Source: Atherix ibis
Taxonomy: Eukaryota; Arthropoda; Insecta; Diptera; Athericidae
Direction: 5' to 3'
DNA length: 64,000 nucleotides
Assembly (NCBI GenBank): GCA_958298945.1
Contig: OY282605.1
Coordinates: forward strand, 10,439,811 to 10,503,810
Below the pieces are notes generated by a model. That model did no database searches. It saw only the letters and a program-made list of their open reading frames with translations, and was not told the DNA's origin. Positions 22,757 to 34,223 of the stretch are shown here, piece by piece; position 1 is the first letter of the stretch, and every line of letters begins with the position of its first letter. The position numbers were made by a program, and so were the translations under genes.

Positions 22757-23409
22757 ATGTTCAGTTAATTTTTGACAGCTGCTTTGCTTGCACGTGTATT
22801 GGCTCGTCTTCGATTTTCTTCGACGAGCCAAAACACGGTCTTCGATTTTTGCTCAAAAAACATTACGCATTAACATTGCTAAGGAGCTGTTGAACTCTGT
22901 CTTCGATAACCAAAATTTGCTCCAAAGGATCAAAACTGGTGACGGATCATGGGTTTATGGTTATGACAGTGGAAACCAAAGCTCAATCATCCCAATGGAA
23001 GCTGCCGCACGAGCCAAGACCGAAAACAGCGCTCCAAGTTCAGTCAAATGTGAAGGTTTTGCTTACAGTTTTCTTCGATTGCAGGGACGTGGTGTATCAT
23101 GAGTTCTTGCCACAATGTGGAACGGTCAATAAGCAATTTTACCTGCAAGTAATGCGCAAGTTGCGCGAAGAAATCGGCCAGAAACACCCGGATTTGTGGA
23201 AAACTAAAAAATTGGCTTTTGCCATTTTTGGCCAGAAACAACACACTAATAATGCCCCAGTTACCGTGTTCTCCAAATCTGGCCCCCTGTGACTTTTTCA
23301 TGTACCCAAAACTGAAGAGCCCCATGAAATGAAGAGCCCCATGACGCTTCGCCGTCCAGACAGCGGAAATTACAAGGATGATTAGCTTGTCTTGGACAGC
23401 TTTTGGTAA
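22627..23409 (+). mobile_element. SETMAR/GVQW3-type mariner, internally deleted, nested in RTE
   Basis: The left terminus near 22629 contains GAGGTCTGTTCAAAAAGTAT, typical of this group. Transposase frames give TDHGFMVMTVETKAQSSQWK, where the catalytic Asp block GDxSWVYGYD can be read in an adjacent frame. Then come SNVKVLLTVFFDCRDVVYHE, FLPQCGTVNKQFYLQVMRKL, RPDLW-like HPDLWKTKK, a damaged HHDNAPAH block (NTNNAPVT) and SPNLAPCDFF. The N-terminal helix-turn-helix is mostly deleted. GAAGAGCCCCATGA is tandemly doubled near 23312-23343. The right terminus is indistinct. Confidence 0.78.
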
Positions 23410-23849
23410 GCTCAGCTAAATAATTAGAGATAAACAGATATTCATGAATCTCAGAAGAAAAGTTTATGATAAGTGCATCCTTCTATGGGCTCGAAACTGC
23501 GACTCTCACAGTTAACAGTATAAATAGACTCGGACTTTGTCAGCAAGTGATGGAAAGGCCAATGCTAGGCGTTAGCTTGCGTTATGTTACAAGGCATTAC
23601 AATTCTAAAATGAAGATGGACAGAAGACATACAGAGGGATGATCTCAAATGGACCAAACAGATTATACAATGGAGACCTTTAGATTTAAAAAGAATTGTC
23701 AGCAGACCCCAAGCAAGATAGTGGAATGATATCAAACAGCATGCAGGGAAAATTGGATGCAAACAGCGCAAGAGAGGAGATCATGGAAAAAATCGGAAAT
23801 GGCCTATATTCAGGAATGGACTAAGACAGTTTAAAGAAGAAGAAGATTA

Positions 23850-24325
23850 TTACCGAGCACTATTTTTATTTTTCGATCTAATATTTTTGAAGAGTGTTCA
23901 AAAAAAAATTTCTTCGGTTTGATGAAAACAAATTCACTACTAACTCTTTTGAAATTCGATAGACATTTCTTAAAAACTTTTTACTACTATTTAAAATGTC
24001 TTTAAAATATATAATTAAAGGCGTATACTGACTATTTTACTAGCAGAAACTGAAAAAGATACCATTTCAAACAAGATAAACACTCATCTATGTAGTTTAA
24101 TCAGATTACTTAGTATGTATTTGTTCTCTAAGCAAATTAAGACTATTTTTTATATTTCCACAATACATTCTACAACGGAAAAGTGCATATTAAAAAAACG
24201 CAAAAGCTTTCTAAAAGATAAAAATCGTCTTTGTAGATTATAAAATTGATATTCTTCGAACAATATCTTTTCTTATTCTCTAAAAATTCATATCTATTCA
24301 AATAATTCCTAAACTCAATCAACCA
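23850..24325. other. A+T-rich spacer
   Basis: No recognised coding or repeat signature. Confidence 0.5.
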
Positions 24326-24329
24326 AAAA

Positions 24330-24740
24330 AAACTGCCCTATTTCCTTAAGTTGCATTTTAATCTACAAATTTTATAAACAACCCTCAAATCGATATTTCC
24401 TTTGAACACCAAACTACCAGGAAGTGTTATCGAATTGCTGATTTTATTATATCCTCTTTAAAAACTAATCAGTATTATTCCAGTGTATTTTAGCTCTTAA
24501 CCAAGCTAACTACTAAAGTTAAAGAGGATCCTTTTTTCATCTTTAACCTAGTAGTAAAATTTTTTTTTTCAAACCCACACTTCCAAGTAATGTAATCCAA
24601 TAAACGCAGGAATATCTCTTCGATATTCACTGGCATTCCATAGGGCAGTATACTTGGTCCCATCTTCTACAACGCTATACATTTAATAATGTTCTAATGC
24701 CGTTGTGCGGCCTTCATATTTTTAAGAATACAATTTTCCA
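24330..24740 (+). pseudogene. Jockey-clade RT fragment (copy 1)
   Basis: Frames give FEHQTTRKCYRIADFIISSL, KTNQYYSSVFLALNQAN (motif A region) and, after a gap, a GIPXGSILGPIFYN-like motif B near 24635-24680. Stops and frameshifts occur throughout. It is followed within 300 bp by a second Jockey fragment that starts earlier in the protein, so the two are separate partial copies. Confidence 0.65.
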
Positions 24741-24879
24741 GATGCTGGTGAATTCTGATATGGTCTGACAGATTTGAAAATATTGTTAATGAGCAGTTTT
24801 ATATTCGTTATAGTCTTATTCACTATAATTTACCAGTTGTTTTTAATACTTTTTCAAAATACTCAATAGTTTTCAACTT

Positions 24880-24945
24880 AAACGCTCGGCTAATTCTTTT
24901 TTTGCTTCCATGAAACGCTCGGCTAATTCTTGAAGGATTTTTGCT
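24880..24945. repeat. Short tandem duplication
   Basis: AAACGCTCGGCTAATTCTT occurs at about 24879 and again at about 24912; TTTTGCTTC also follows each copy. Confidence 0.85.
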
Positions 24946-24989
24946 TCATGGCCCGAAACCCAACAAACTTATAAATACAACTTCTTCGT

Positions 24990-25835
24990 ACAAATCCATT
25001 TTCAAACGCTTTGACCCCATTTTTGAGTGTATAAACGTAATTGCGAAGTAGCAGTTTGGAGACATCTCCAATGCATTTGACTGAGTAAGGTATCTTGGCA
25101 TACACCGGAAGCTCAAGAAAATACTTTTGACCACTTATTTCGTTATTACCAGATTCAACATTTTAAAATAATCTTTCTAAAGTAGATGAACTCTCTAAAA
25201 TATTCCGTATTTTTGCTGGTGTCCCTCAGGATAGTATTAAAGGATATTTATATCCATAATATTCCTTAAAATAATAATAATTTAATAGTTATTTATGCTG
25301 ATAACACTGTCATCTTATGACGTTTACAAAACCCGAACACTGCCTCCTACCATTTATAAAACTATATTTTTTCCCTTTAAAACTTGTTCAGAAAGTGGAG
25401 AATAAAAAGTGTTCATGTTACTTTAACTCTTTACCAAGAACTATTCTCTTCTAGATACCGTATATGGATGAACGTTGAGATACAAAACTAAAAAGACCTG
25501 AAACGAACAGACGCTATACAAATGATCAAAACTGACAGTCAACAAAAGAGTGCTTCTATAAAATAATGTAATCCGACCCATCTGAACATACGGAATAAAT
25601 TTTTGGGAGTCAACCAATCATTCGAATCCAATCCCTCCAATCGAAATTCCTCCGATCAATCGCTCATGCTGCCTATTATATAAGTAAAAGCATGATCCAT
25701 TGTGGCTTTAGTGTTCGTTTCGTTCGTGAATTATCTTTTACTCGTTATAAAAAATTTCCTAGTCGACTGTCAGCCGATAAAAACCATCTTCGTAAGAGAA
25801 TCGTTGGCACTTTTCCTTTTTGAAAATATGCAAAG
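24990..25835 (+). pseudogene. Jockey-clade ORF2 fragment (copy 2), RT palm to C-terminus
   Basis: Reading across frames gives a motif A region ending SNAFD, a WHxGxxxKLKKILLTTYF-like segment, IFAGVPQDSI (motif B), VIYADNTVIL (motif C, normally YADDTxIL; the second Asp is Asn), FRKWRIKSVHVTLTL and a thumb segment. It ends with FLRSIAHAAYYISKSMIHC and a terminal FVRELSFTRYKKFPSRLSA-like stretch. Order and spacing match Jockey ORF2. Multiple frameshifts and the catalytic change make it inactive. Confidence 0.72.
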
Positions 25836-25929
25836 GCACTTGAAAAGGTAATGGCTACCAGACTTTCTAAGGTTCATAAATCAATCTTTTATGTGTTACT
25901 GTTCCTCATGTTTAAAAAATCTGAACACT

Positions 25930-26055
25930 AATAAACCAACCATAACCTCGATGATTAAGGACAATATTTCGAAACAAAATTGCTGAAATAACACCAGAAG
26001 TCTTCAAAAATGTTATGAAAAATGTGCTTTAACGAGCTCGCCTTTTCGCCGCGGT
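25930..26055 (+). pseudogene. C-terminal fragment of WPPRSCDLTPLD-group transposase
   Basis: The plus strand reads NKPTITSMIKDNI, then after a frameshift RNKIAEITPEVFKNVMKNVL, then RARL. The same C-terminal block appears on the minus strand at about 57165-57300 (RNEIAKITPEVCENVMKNVL), identifying the family. Only this terminal piece is present. Confidence 0.7.
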
Positions 26056-26159
26056 CAGAGGTAGGTATTTGATCAATATTTTATTTAATATATAATCGTA
26101 AAAACAACATAATCAATTAATAAAATATAAATTATAAAATTTTATTTTGTTTAAAAGTT

Positions 26160-26390
26160 ATTAAAAAAAAACTCTTTATAAACATTGTATAAATTAGGAC
26201 CAAAGATACTACCTTGTGGAACATCAACTGTGATAGGTGATGTATCAGAGTTTTTATGATTTATTGATGCTTGAAAACAAATAGTAAGATTTAAATATAA
26301 AAAATAAATAAGAGAAAGGATGCTCTTGAGATTCTGAAATACTCTACAATGTCTCCTACATTAAAAAAGCCTAGGTGATATGTAAGATGA
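26160..26390 (-). pseudogene. Jockey-clade RT fragment, minus strand
   Basis: The minus strand gives NHKNSDTSPITVDVPQGSIF followed by GPNLYNVYK, motif B of a Jockey RT. Sequence on both sides is too decayed to extend. Confidence 0.6.
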
Positions 26391-26582
26391 TTCAATAAGA
26401 TTGCGGATTTTCTTCTTTTTTTTAAATAGCAAACAAACATTTCTCCAATTTTTTTATTTTTATTAGTTCATGGCATTTATGGATAAAATACAATATTCAC
26501 CAAATGCTGTCAATACAGAACGTGTGTATCATAAATTGTCGATGACTTTTTGGTATAAAAAAAACCCGATCAGCTGGGGCTA

Positions 26583-27877
26583 TACGAGGGTAATTCAACA
26601 AGAACTAAGCCTCACTGCCCGATGAAACTGTTGTCACAAAAGAAATTTACCATCGTGCAGTACATTCTTTTAGTAGCCTACTGTCAAAGTTTCAGTCGAT
26701 TCCCTTTATTAGTTTTGTTTTGAGAGCCTTTGAAAGCGAGTGTGTCGGTCGGTTGCACAAAAATGGATAAAGTACAATATCGTTCGGTGATTAGATTCTT
26801 GTTTTTGGAAGTGAAAACGCGCAGCGAAATCAAAGATCGCTTGGATGCTGTGTATGGTGACTCTTCTCCTTCGATAGCGACCCTCAAGAATTGGTTCAAC
26901 GAGTTTGTTCGTGGCCGCACGTCGGTTTTTGATGAGCCACGCCCAGGTGTCCCGAAAATGGCTGCTACGGAGGAAAACGTTAAAAAAGTCCACGATCTCA
27001 TGTTGGCAGACCGTCGATTGAAGGTTCACGAGATAGCTGAGACTATGGGCATCGCAGTAGGAACGGTGCATCATATTCTACACGAAGAACTGGGCATGAG
27101 AAAGCTATCGGCGTGATGGGTGCCGTGTTTGCTCACACCGGTAAACAAGCGCAACCGTGAGACCACATCGGCGACGTGTTTGGCGCTGTTTCAGCGCAAT
27201 CCAGCGGAGCTCTTGCGTCGTTTCGTGACCGTCGACGAAACATGGATTCACTGGTACACACCAGAGACCAAGGAACAGTCGAACAGTGGACTTCACCCGG
27301 CGAACGTGCTCTGAAGAAGGCGAAGATGGTTCAATCGGCCGGAAAGGTGATGGGCACCGTTTTGTGGGATTCACAAGGTGTGATCCACATCGATTACCTC
27401 GAGAAGGGTAAAATAATCACGGGGCGCTACTATGCTGACTTATTGGGCCGATTTGACGTCGAATTGAAGAAAATGCGGCCCCGCTTTGCGAAGAAAAAAG
27501 TGCTGTTCTACCACGACAACGCGCCGGCTCACACCTCCGCCGTCGCCATGGCCAAATTTGTTGAATTGCGCTACGAATTGCTGCCCCATCCACCGTACTC
27601 TCCAGATTTGGCCCCCTGTGACTACTTTTTGTTTCCAAACCTGAAAAAATCACTCGCCGGGAATGGATTTGGGTCGAATGAGGAGGTCATCTTCGCCACG
27701 GAGGCCTATTGTGCTTCCCTCGAGAAAATGTATTTTTTGGACGGATTAAAAAAGTTAGAGCATCGCTGGGCCAAGTGTATCGAGCTTGAAGGAGATTATG
27801 GGGAAAAATAAATTGCCACCTTTACAAAATTTTCGTTTTTCTTTTGTAGGCTAAGTACTTGTTGAATGACCCTCGTA
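26583..27877 (+). mobile_element. mariner (DD34D), sister copy 1, two inactivating changes
   Basis: Element at 26585-27875 (1291 bp) between TA dinucleotides. The inverted repeats are CGAGGGTAATTCAACAAGAA (left) and, on the complement of the right end, CGAGGGTCATTCAACAAGTA. A transposase of about 345 codons occupies most of it, but a stop at 27114-27116 and a one-base deletion near 27280 break the frame. It belongs to the same family as the element at 40629-41875. Confidence 0.93.
26763..27811 (+). pseudogene. mariner transposase, near-complete, one stop and one frameshift
   Basis: Translation starts MDKVQYRSVIRFLFLEVKTR at 26763; the earlier ATG at 26730 extends into untranslated leader. 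Visible parts are the N-terminal helix-turn-helix, RTSVFDEPRPG linker, HEIAETMGIAVGTVHHILHE and GMRKLSA. The next codon, normally Arg in GMRKLSARWVP, is TGA at 27114-27116. VTVDETWIHWYTPETKEQS holds the first Asp; a single-base loss follows. The second frame carries GKVMGTVLWDSQGVIHIDYL, FYHDNAPAHTS with the second Asp, PPYSPDLAPCDYFLF with the third Asp, and a terminal ELEGDYGEK. All three catalytic Asp codons survive, so decay is recent. Confidence 0.9.
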
Positions 27878-30800
27878 TTTTTACGTCGGCCCAAAGTAAG
27901 AAGAATTGATGTCAAATCGCAAGATCTTGGCGATCATCTAACTTTATTGTTTTAGCGAGATAATATGTTGTGAAAATTCGTAAAACATTTGGAACACTTG
28001 TACGTGTTATTTAGTCCTGTCATTTTTACAATACCTGACTAAACTAGCTTAAATAAAATTACTAAAAAAGAAAGTTTATTCAATTTTATTTATTTTTAAA
28101 ATTATTTTAAATTATATTTTTAAAGATATTATGAAACTCCTCTAATAACTGAAGTTTTTCTATAACATTTTCGGGTATAAATTTCTTGTATAAACTTTTC
28201 TTGCTCAATTAGATTTTACCTGATTTATGTTACCTGTTTGCCAAAAAAAAAAAAATATTTAAATCTTCCCAAGAAAAAACATATTTCAATATACCGATGA
28301 GCGCTTTACCTTAATCACACACTATAACCTTTGAAGTGGAAATCAAATTTGAAATTATATTAAATTCTAATCAGCATAGTGCAAAAGGAAGAAAAAAAAG
28401 AAAAAATTACACTGAAATTCTAGGAAATATTTTTAACAAAATCAAAATATCAATAATATGCCATTACATGTTCCCTTTTATATACAATATGAAAAAGTAA
28501 TTTTTTCTTATTTCCATTGAAATGCACCCTCCAACTTACGATGTAATAGATTTTCGTACGACAAGAAAATTACTTTTTCACCCCCAATAATGGTAGATGC
28601 TGTCAGTTGTGGAGCTTAATTTTGGCTTTTTCCAACTCACTCTCTGACGATGATACGTGTATGATCATCACAGTATACGAGCACACAGTACAGCCGCTGG
28701 TATCGGTTCTTATTGAAACATTGTAGAATTATCTGAGGGAATTTGAAACTTTGATCCCGAAATAAGCTTATGGCACCCTAAGGGTTAATTGAAACAAATG
28801 AAAATGCTATACAGGGCAGAATAATACACGAAAATTTAACATTACCATCTGTAAATCCTTTCTTTACCTTGTGTACAACTCCGCAAAGTTGGCCATTATG
28901 AGTGTTGAAGTGAAATATTTTTCCTTGATTTTGATTGCACACTCACATACAAATACATTGAAATTTATTTCACTGGATCATGCTTACCTATTTCACTATT
29001 TTATGGACTCAGACCAGACTTAAAATCTAAAGAAAAATGTACTAATAATCATAAGATTGTCCTTTTCTTATACGACTATGATGGTGCATATTGCCGTACA
29101 TAAAATCCATTCAGAATTTATGTATCTTATTTCGTCTAGTTGATAAAAAAAAATGTTTTTTTTTATTTTTTATCCCGTATTTAATTCAAAAAACCTGCCC
29201 TCTAGAGGAGAAGGGATAAAAAAAGTGTAATATTTTTTTTAATGTAATTTTTTTGTTTTTTTTTTGTTGTTGCTATTTATTCTATAACGTATTTGAAAAT
29301 GTCGAGAAGGTAATTTTCTGATGAGAAGATTTCATCTTATTTTAATCTAATTCTAAGAGGTTCATTTCATTTTATCACCTTATGATAAATATCTAAGTTT
29401 GGTTGGTATTTTTTTTTTTTTTTGGTCTATTTTGGCGAAGAGAAATAACACGCAATCAAACCGGAAGGAAGGTGAAAAAAACCATTGCCATACTATGATA
29501 TTCACAATTTTCGAAAGATCTATAAATGAGGTAATCTCTGTAGGGCATATTTGGAATAATCCCGAAAATCTGCATCCCCTACCATCAGATTAGATACTAC
29601 TAACTGCCTGCACATAGTACATACATACATACACCTTGATTTAACTTGGTCGAGAATCCCCAACAGCATCCTGTAGATTACTCGTGATTGATGATAGCGA
29701 TCCCTTGGCTACCATAGAGTGTTCTATAAAATTTCAAGAATATAAATATGAGCGTATTTATTGTAGAAGTCAAGACGATGGTAATTAACTTTAAGAAAAT
29801 TAACTCATTTATAGAAATGTCCAACCATTTGAATTTGGAGCTTTTTCTTAGGGAAATTCAGCGCGGATCACCATAGCGTTTCGAAATAAAATTGTGAGAA
29901 TTGTGAAAATATTTGATTCTATTCCTTTTTGGATATTACGTGCTCAAGTGAAGCGTAAAATCAGAGCTAATGTGTTTGTTTGTATAATACTTGAAAAGGA
30001 GTTTTCCACTTGAATATTTTTCCAACTCAAGATGAATGAATGTGCGGTTGAGAGTGAATAACGAAAAGAAATCCGTTGTTGACAGGAAAAAACAGAAATT
30101 CCTTTTTCACTATTGAAATAGAGAATAGAATGCATTCAGGTAAAATGCTCAACGCTAAAAGGATTTCACTTAGAAACAACAAACCTCCATTGACATTGCA
30201 AACATTTCAACAAGCATCAATGAGCATAATCGGAAAAAAGTCACCACATATTATTTGTTTTAGTTAAATTATTTCACTCTGGGTTATCAGTTTCGTTGGG
30301 TTTTATTTTCTTTAAAAATAATATACACATACGTGTATATAAATAAATACTATTCAAACTCGCAATCATGTTTGATGATTCTTTTAAGGATAAAAATGCT
30401 TGAATGTTTGCCCTTTTCTCGTTCATGCTGTTTGACTTTTGGCCAATGTTTCGATTCGAGCTACTCTTCAAATAAAAAAAAACTTTTTTTTTTGTTTGTT
30501 GGATTCTTAACATACTTGAATTTGATAAGTCTAAAGTTTGTACTAAAGTTAAATAAGCTTTTAATGCCTGCCTTCAGTTGAAGAAAAATGTTGTTAACAG
30601 GTTTTCCCTTTGCCACATTGTAAACTTTTCTGATTGTGTTTTTCCACTCGAAAAGTTTTCACCGAAATATAATCGATCGCTACATTAAGGAAACATAGGA
30701 ATTCCTTTCATTTTCATTTCTATCTACCATCTTTTATCCTTAACTCAATACTAACGATACCAATCAACCCACAAGAGGATCTAGATTTTTACCCCATTTC

Positions 30801-31105
30801 CACTTGAAACATTATTGTTAGTTTTCCCTTTTCTATGAAGTTGCCTATTTTAAAATTGGATTTAAGTGTTCGAAATCGATAAATACCTCAATGAATCGAT
30901 TGTTACGACCAACTATTCAGCTTAATTGATGTTGATTCTAAACTTAACCTATATTTTCAATCTCTAGCAAAAATTTGTTCTTATTCAATAAATCGTATCA
31001 AAATGAGCATTAAATGCTTTTGGTCGGGACATTTTCCATGTTTTTTTTTTAGTTTATGGCCTATTTTTGAATTTCAGAATAAGTACAAGTAAAAACTACA
31101 TAAAA
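27878..31105. other. Long non-coding A+T-rich interval
   Basis: No transposon or exon signature recognised. 27901-27925 carries GTCAAATCGCAAGATCTTGG, also present at 8968-8987 in the Tc1-like relic, so a scrap of that family lies just right of the mariner. A CATA microsatellite occurs near 29618-29632. Small open frames around 29.4-30.6 kb lack motifs. Confidence 0.45.
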
Positions 31106-31106
31106 A

Positions 31107-32324
31107 TACCAGGTGTAAGTTTAAATCCGCTGTACATATACCAGGTGTATAAGCTTAAATCCGCTGTTTTTTAGACAAAAAAAACGCGTTTTTTTTCATA
31201 GAAAGCAAACACAAATTTATTTAAAGTACTTGCCCTCGCTAGCTACACATTTTTTCCATCTCTCGGGCAATTTGTGGATACCAAGCCAAAAAAAATGTCT
31301 TCTCTTTCGAGGCAAACCACTTATCAAGCCATTTTCGGACGTCTTCGTAAGAATCGAAGTGCTGCTCAGCGAGCGTGCGGCCCATCGACAAAAACAGGTG
31401 GTAGTCGAAAAGGGCCAGATCTGGTGAATAAGCGGGATGGGGTAGCACCTCCCAGTTGAGTGTCTTCAAGTAGTTTCGGACCATTTTTGACGTGTTCGAT
31501 GGTGCGTTGTCGTGAAGGAAAATCAGTTTCTTATGTCTTTGTTGATAATCCTTCCTTTTTTCACGTAAATCACGGTACAATTTGATCAGTTGGTGATCTG
31601 TTTCAACATCTCATAGTAGACGATACCCTGCTAATCCCACCAAACGCACAGCATCGCCTTCCGTCCGAAGCTATTTGGTCTTGGAGAAGATGTTGATGGT
31701 AGGCCGGGATCAACCCACGATTTCTTGCGTTAAGGATTCTCGAAATATATCCACTTTTCATCGCCTGTCATATTCCGATGCAGGAACGACTTTCTTTTTT
31801 GTCTGGCGAGCAAGATTTCGCATGTGTTTTGGCGTTGCCAATTCATGCGGCACCCATTTTCCGATCTTTTCAATCTTCTCCATGGCACGCAGACGTATGG
31901 AAATGGTTGGTTGAGTAACAACCAATGGCTTCACGAGCATTTTTTGCAATTTGGTATCGTCTTCGTCCAAAAGAGCCTGCAGTTGATGGTCCTCAATTTT
32001 CCTAGCCCGATTTTCATGCATCTTGTCCCACAAGTCAAAATTGCCGTCTTTAAACCATAGGCCTCCATAGGCATTCGATGCGATTCAGTAGCCGATTTAT
32101 TTAAATTGAAGCAGAAAAGCAGATCTTCCCGCATATGCTCTTATAGACATGATTACCAAAGGAAAAATGTATGTTGTTGTACGAAATTACTGACAATGTG
32201 CACTGATTAATGTTGACAGATGTCAAACTCATAAAAAAAAAGTATGGCGTGCCCATGGTAGCCTAATACGCTCACTCACGCCATCTATGACTAAGTAGCG
32301 GATTTAAACTTATACCCCTCTTAG
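31107..32324 (-). mobile_element. Mos1-like mariner, copy 2, with doubled left terminus
   Basis: The main element runs from 31141 (CCAGGTGTATAAGCTTAAAT, preceded by TA) to about 32324, with its transposase on the minus strand. Immediately left, 31109-31133 holds a second terminus, CCAGGTGTAAGTTTAAATCC, also preceded by TA. Minus-strand frames include WDKMHENRARKIEDHQLQAL, the second helix-turn-helix, GDEKWIYFENP, a deletion near 31590-31600, then KLIFLHDNAPSNTSKMVRNY, PAYSPDLALFDYHLFLSMG and a terminal EREMEKMC segment. The first helix-turn-helix is mostly missing. The element is non-autonomous. Confidence 0.9.
31239..31580 (-). pseudogene. Mos1-like transposase C-terminal half
   Basis: A 113-codon frame with the second catalytic Asp (LHDNAPSN) and the third (SPDLALFDYHLF, normally LAPSDYHLF). 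It is separated from the N-terminal half (31758-32033) by a deletion and frame change that remove the YYEMLKPGETVN-type segment. Confidence 0.85.
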
Positions 32325-32764
32325 TAAAAAATATTAACAATATCAAAATTATCTGTTGCAAAACCTAATACGTAAATATGCACATTAAGATAAAAATTTG
32401 TTTGGTAAAAAATAAACAAAAAATTAGGAAATTTCAAAATTCATAGAAAATGCGAAGATTTTGATGAAACTTTTTACTCAGACTTCGAAGAAAAATGTTA
32501 GGAAACTTAAGAAAATAAATTTGTAAAAAATTATGGTAACATTTAAATTAGTAAATGTACAAAAACAACAACAACAAATTTAAGGGTACTGTTTTAGAAA
32601 CATGTCTACAAGGGGTCCTGACTTTGAATCCAACTACGCTGCCAAATGGCCTAAATAGTCGTGGCACTAAGAATTATCGTTGAATAAAAATTATTCTTTA
32701 TAAAATAATAGAGGCTGATCCAGATTAGGTAGCTCTGTTAACAATAATCCTCAATTTTGATATA

Positions 32765-33405
32765 AACGAGGAGTGTGCAAAAAGTTAATGACTGAATTTT
32801 TTATCTGGAATAATTTTATTTTATGTTTTTATCCCCTTCAAATGTGTTACCTTGCGCAGGTAGACTTCAATTGGAATCGTCTTCAGCTCCTCAACTACAC
32901 TCCTTTAGATGATATTAGCAGTGCAATGATGACATGTTCTCACGTGGTTTTTTTAAACAAAAAAGGCAGATTATTTGAAAAGGAAAGCTGGGGAACCACA
33001 GGTCCTAATTGGTTGGGTTAACCGTGTCATAGATCACGTTATTAAAGTGAAGCATCCTATTATCTGCTATATGAGATACACATATGACACGGAGGATCTT
33101 TATTTCTGACTCTTTTAGGAACTTCTTTATGAGCTTTAATATTAAACGATAAATTCACTTCATAAGACCCCTCACTCCTACCATATTTTTATAATTTTGC
33201 GATACTGAAAACCTTCCAGAGTGAGGATACTGTTTCAACGGGTCCTTCCAAGTATTTTTCGATCATCGGGAATAAAAAATAGTCACGCCGACTGCAATCA
33301 TATGAATAGAAAGCTTGGAAAACTATTGGAATCCCTCTTTACGAGGACAACTTTTTAATTATTAAAATGGATAACAGCATGCAATGTCTAACCTGATATA
33401 TAAAT
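32765..33405 (-). pseudogene. Degraded SETMAR/GVQW3-type mariner relic
   Basis: Minus-strand reading gives SIHMIAVGVTIFYS, in which an overlapping frame reads YDCSRRDYFLFPMIEKYLEG, the third catalytic Asp region (normally PDxxPCDYFLFPxIKxxLKG). Further down come ELKTIPIEVYL and LKGIKT, the conserved end of this group. The outer terminus near 32768-32805 reads GAGGAGTGTGCAAAAAGTTA. Frames are broken throughout. Confidence 0.5.
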
Positions 33406-34223
33406 TTTTTATCTTTTACCCAACATAAAGGTTATACGAACTCCGGTTAGGTGAATAGAGGAGCAAATGAGGAACGGGAAACGCTTTTTTGATAGATTAA
33501 GATGGCCATGTAACAGGGAGCATCGTAATAGTGCAGCTCCCTATTGTCTGACGTGCAGGGTAGTTTTTCTAACTCCTTGAAGGACTCATTAGTCAGTTTC
33601 AATGTTGCAAAGTAAAAGAGCAGCTCACTTCACTACGTCTAGAATGTAGATCAACTGTATTGCCACATAGCTCTTAGCCAGTCTCATTATATATCTGCCG
33701 CATCTCGTATCTAATTTAAATATATATGAATGAAAATTTTTCCCTACTGAACAAGTCAATTTATTTTATTCAAAATATTTCATCTTGTATGGTCTTATTA
33801 ATAACTTTTATTCAAATTTAACTCATATTTAAAAATAGAAAACGTATTCTCTTTTTCAATGAAAATTTTTTAAAAGAAGTTTTTAGGAATAAATCCGGCA
33901 AGTAAAATAATAGTTGAGATCAGTATTAAAAAACTAATTCCTACAATCATTCCGGACAATTAAAACAACCCATTTTATTGAACAAATATTTATCTACAAT
34001 ACATAAAATACCAAAAGACAAAATCCTCTTGTAAATATAATATGTAAAAAAAAACGCATTTTTGTATTTAAAATTTTTTTTTTATTTAAAAATATTTTAG
34101 CTTATAATATACAATATATAAATAATATTAAAAATAATTTACAATATATATTAAAGATTCACCAATTCAATATTAGTGCTTATTTTTTTTATATATTTTA
34201 AATATATTTTGCATACAATCTAG

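Larger units (their letters stand above)
22040..23845 (+). mobile_element. RTE-clade non-LTR retrotransposon interrupted by a mariner
   Basis: The first part (about 22040-22626) gives RYRKGLSTIDHIQ, LIEKCTEYNLPRFIVFVDYQ, KAFDAIETWAVL, GVRQKDTIPSKLFNLALEDV, INGNYLNHLPFVNNIILVSC and GLRMNLHKIKIMSS. This is an RTE reverse transcriptase in which the catalytic FADDI is changed to FVNNI. After the mariner at 22627-23409 the RTE resumes with RRKVYDKCI, YGSETATLTVNSINRLGLCQ, PMLGVSLRY and, near the end, MQTAQERRSWKKSEMAYIQE W, the characteristic RTE C-terminus. It ends in a short AAG-rich tail near 23838-23848. The element is dead through catalytic loss, stops and the insertion. Confidence 0.85.

Noticed and set aside
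29399..30581. Cluster of 60-80-codon open frames on both strands
   Set aside because: Overlapping frames without motifs in A+T-rich DNA; no evidence of coding.
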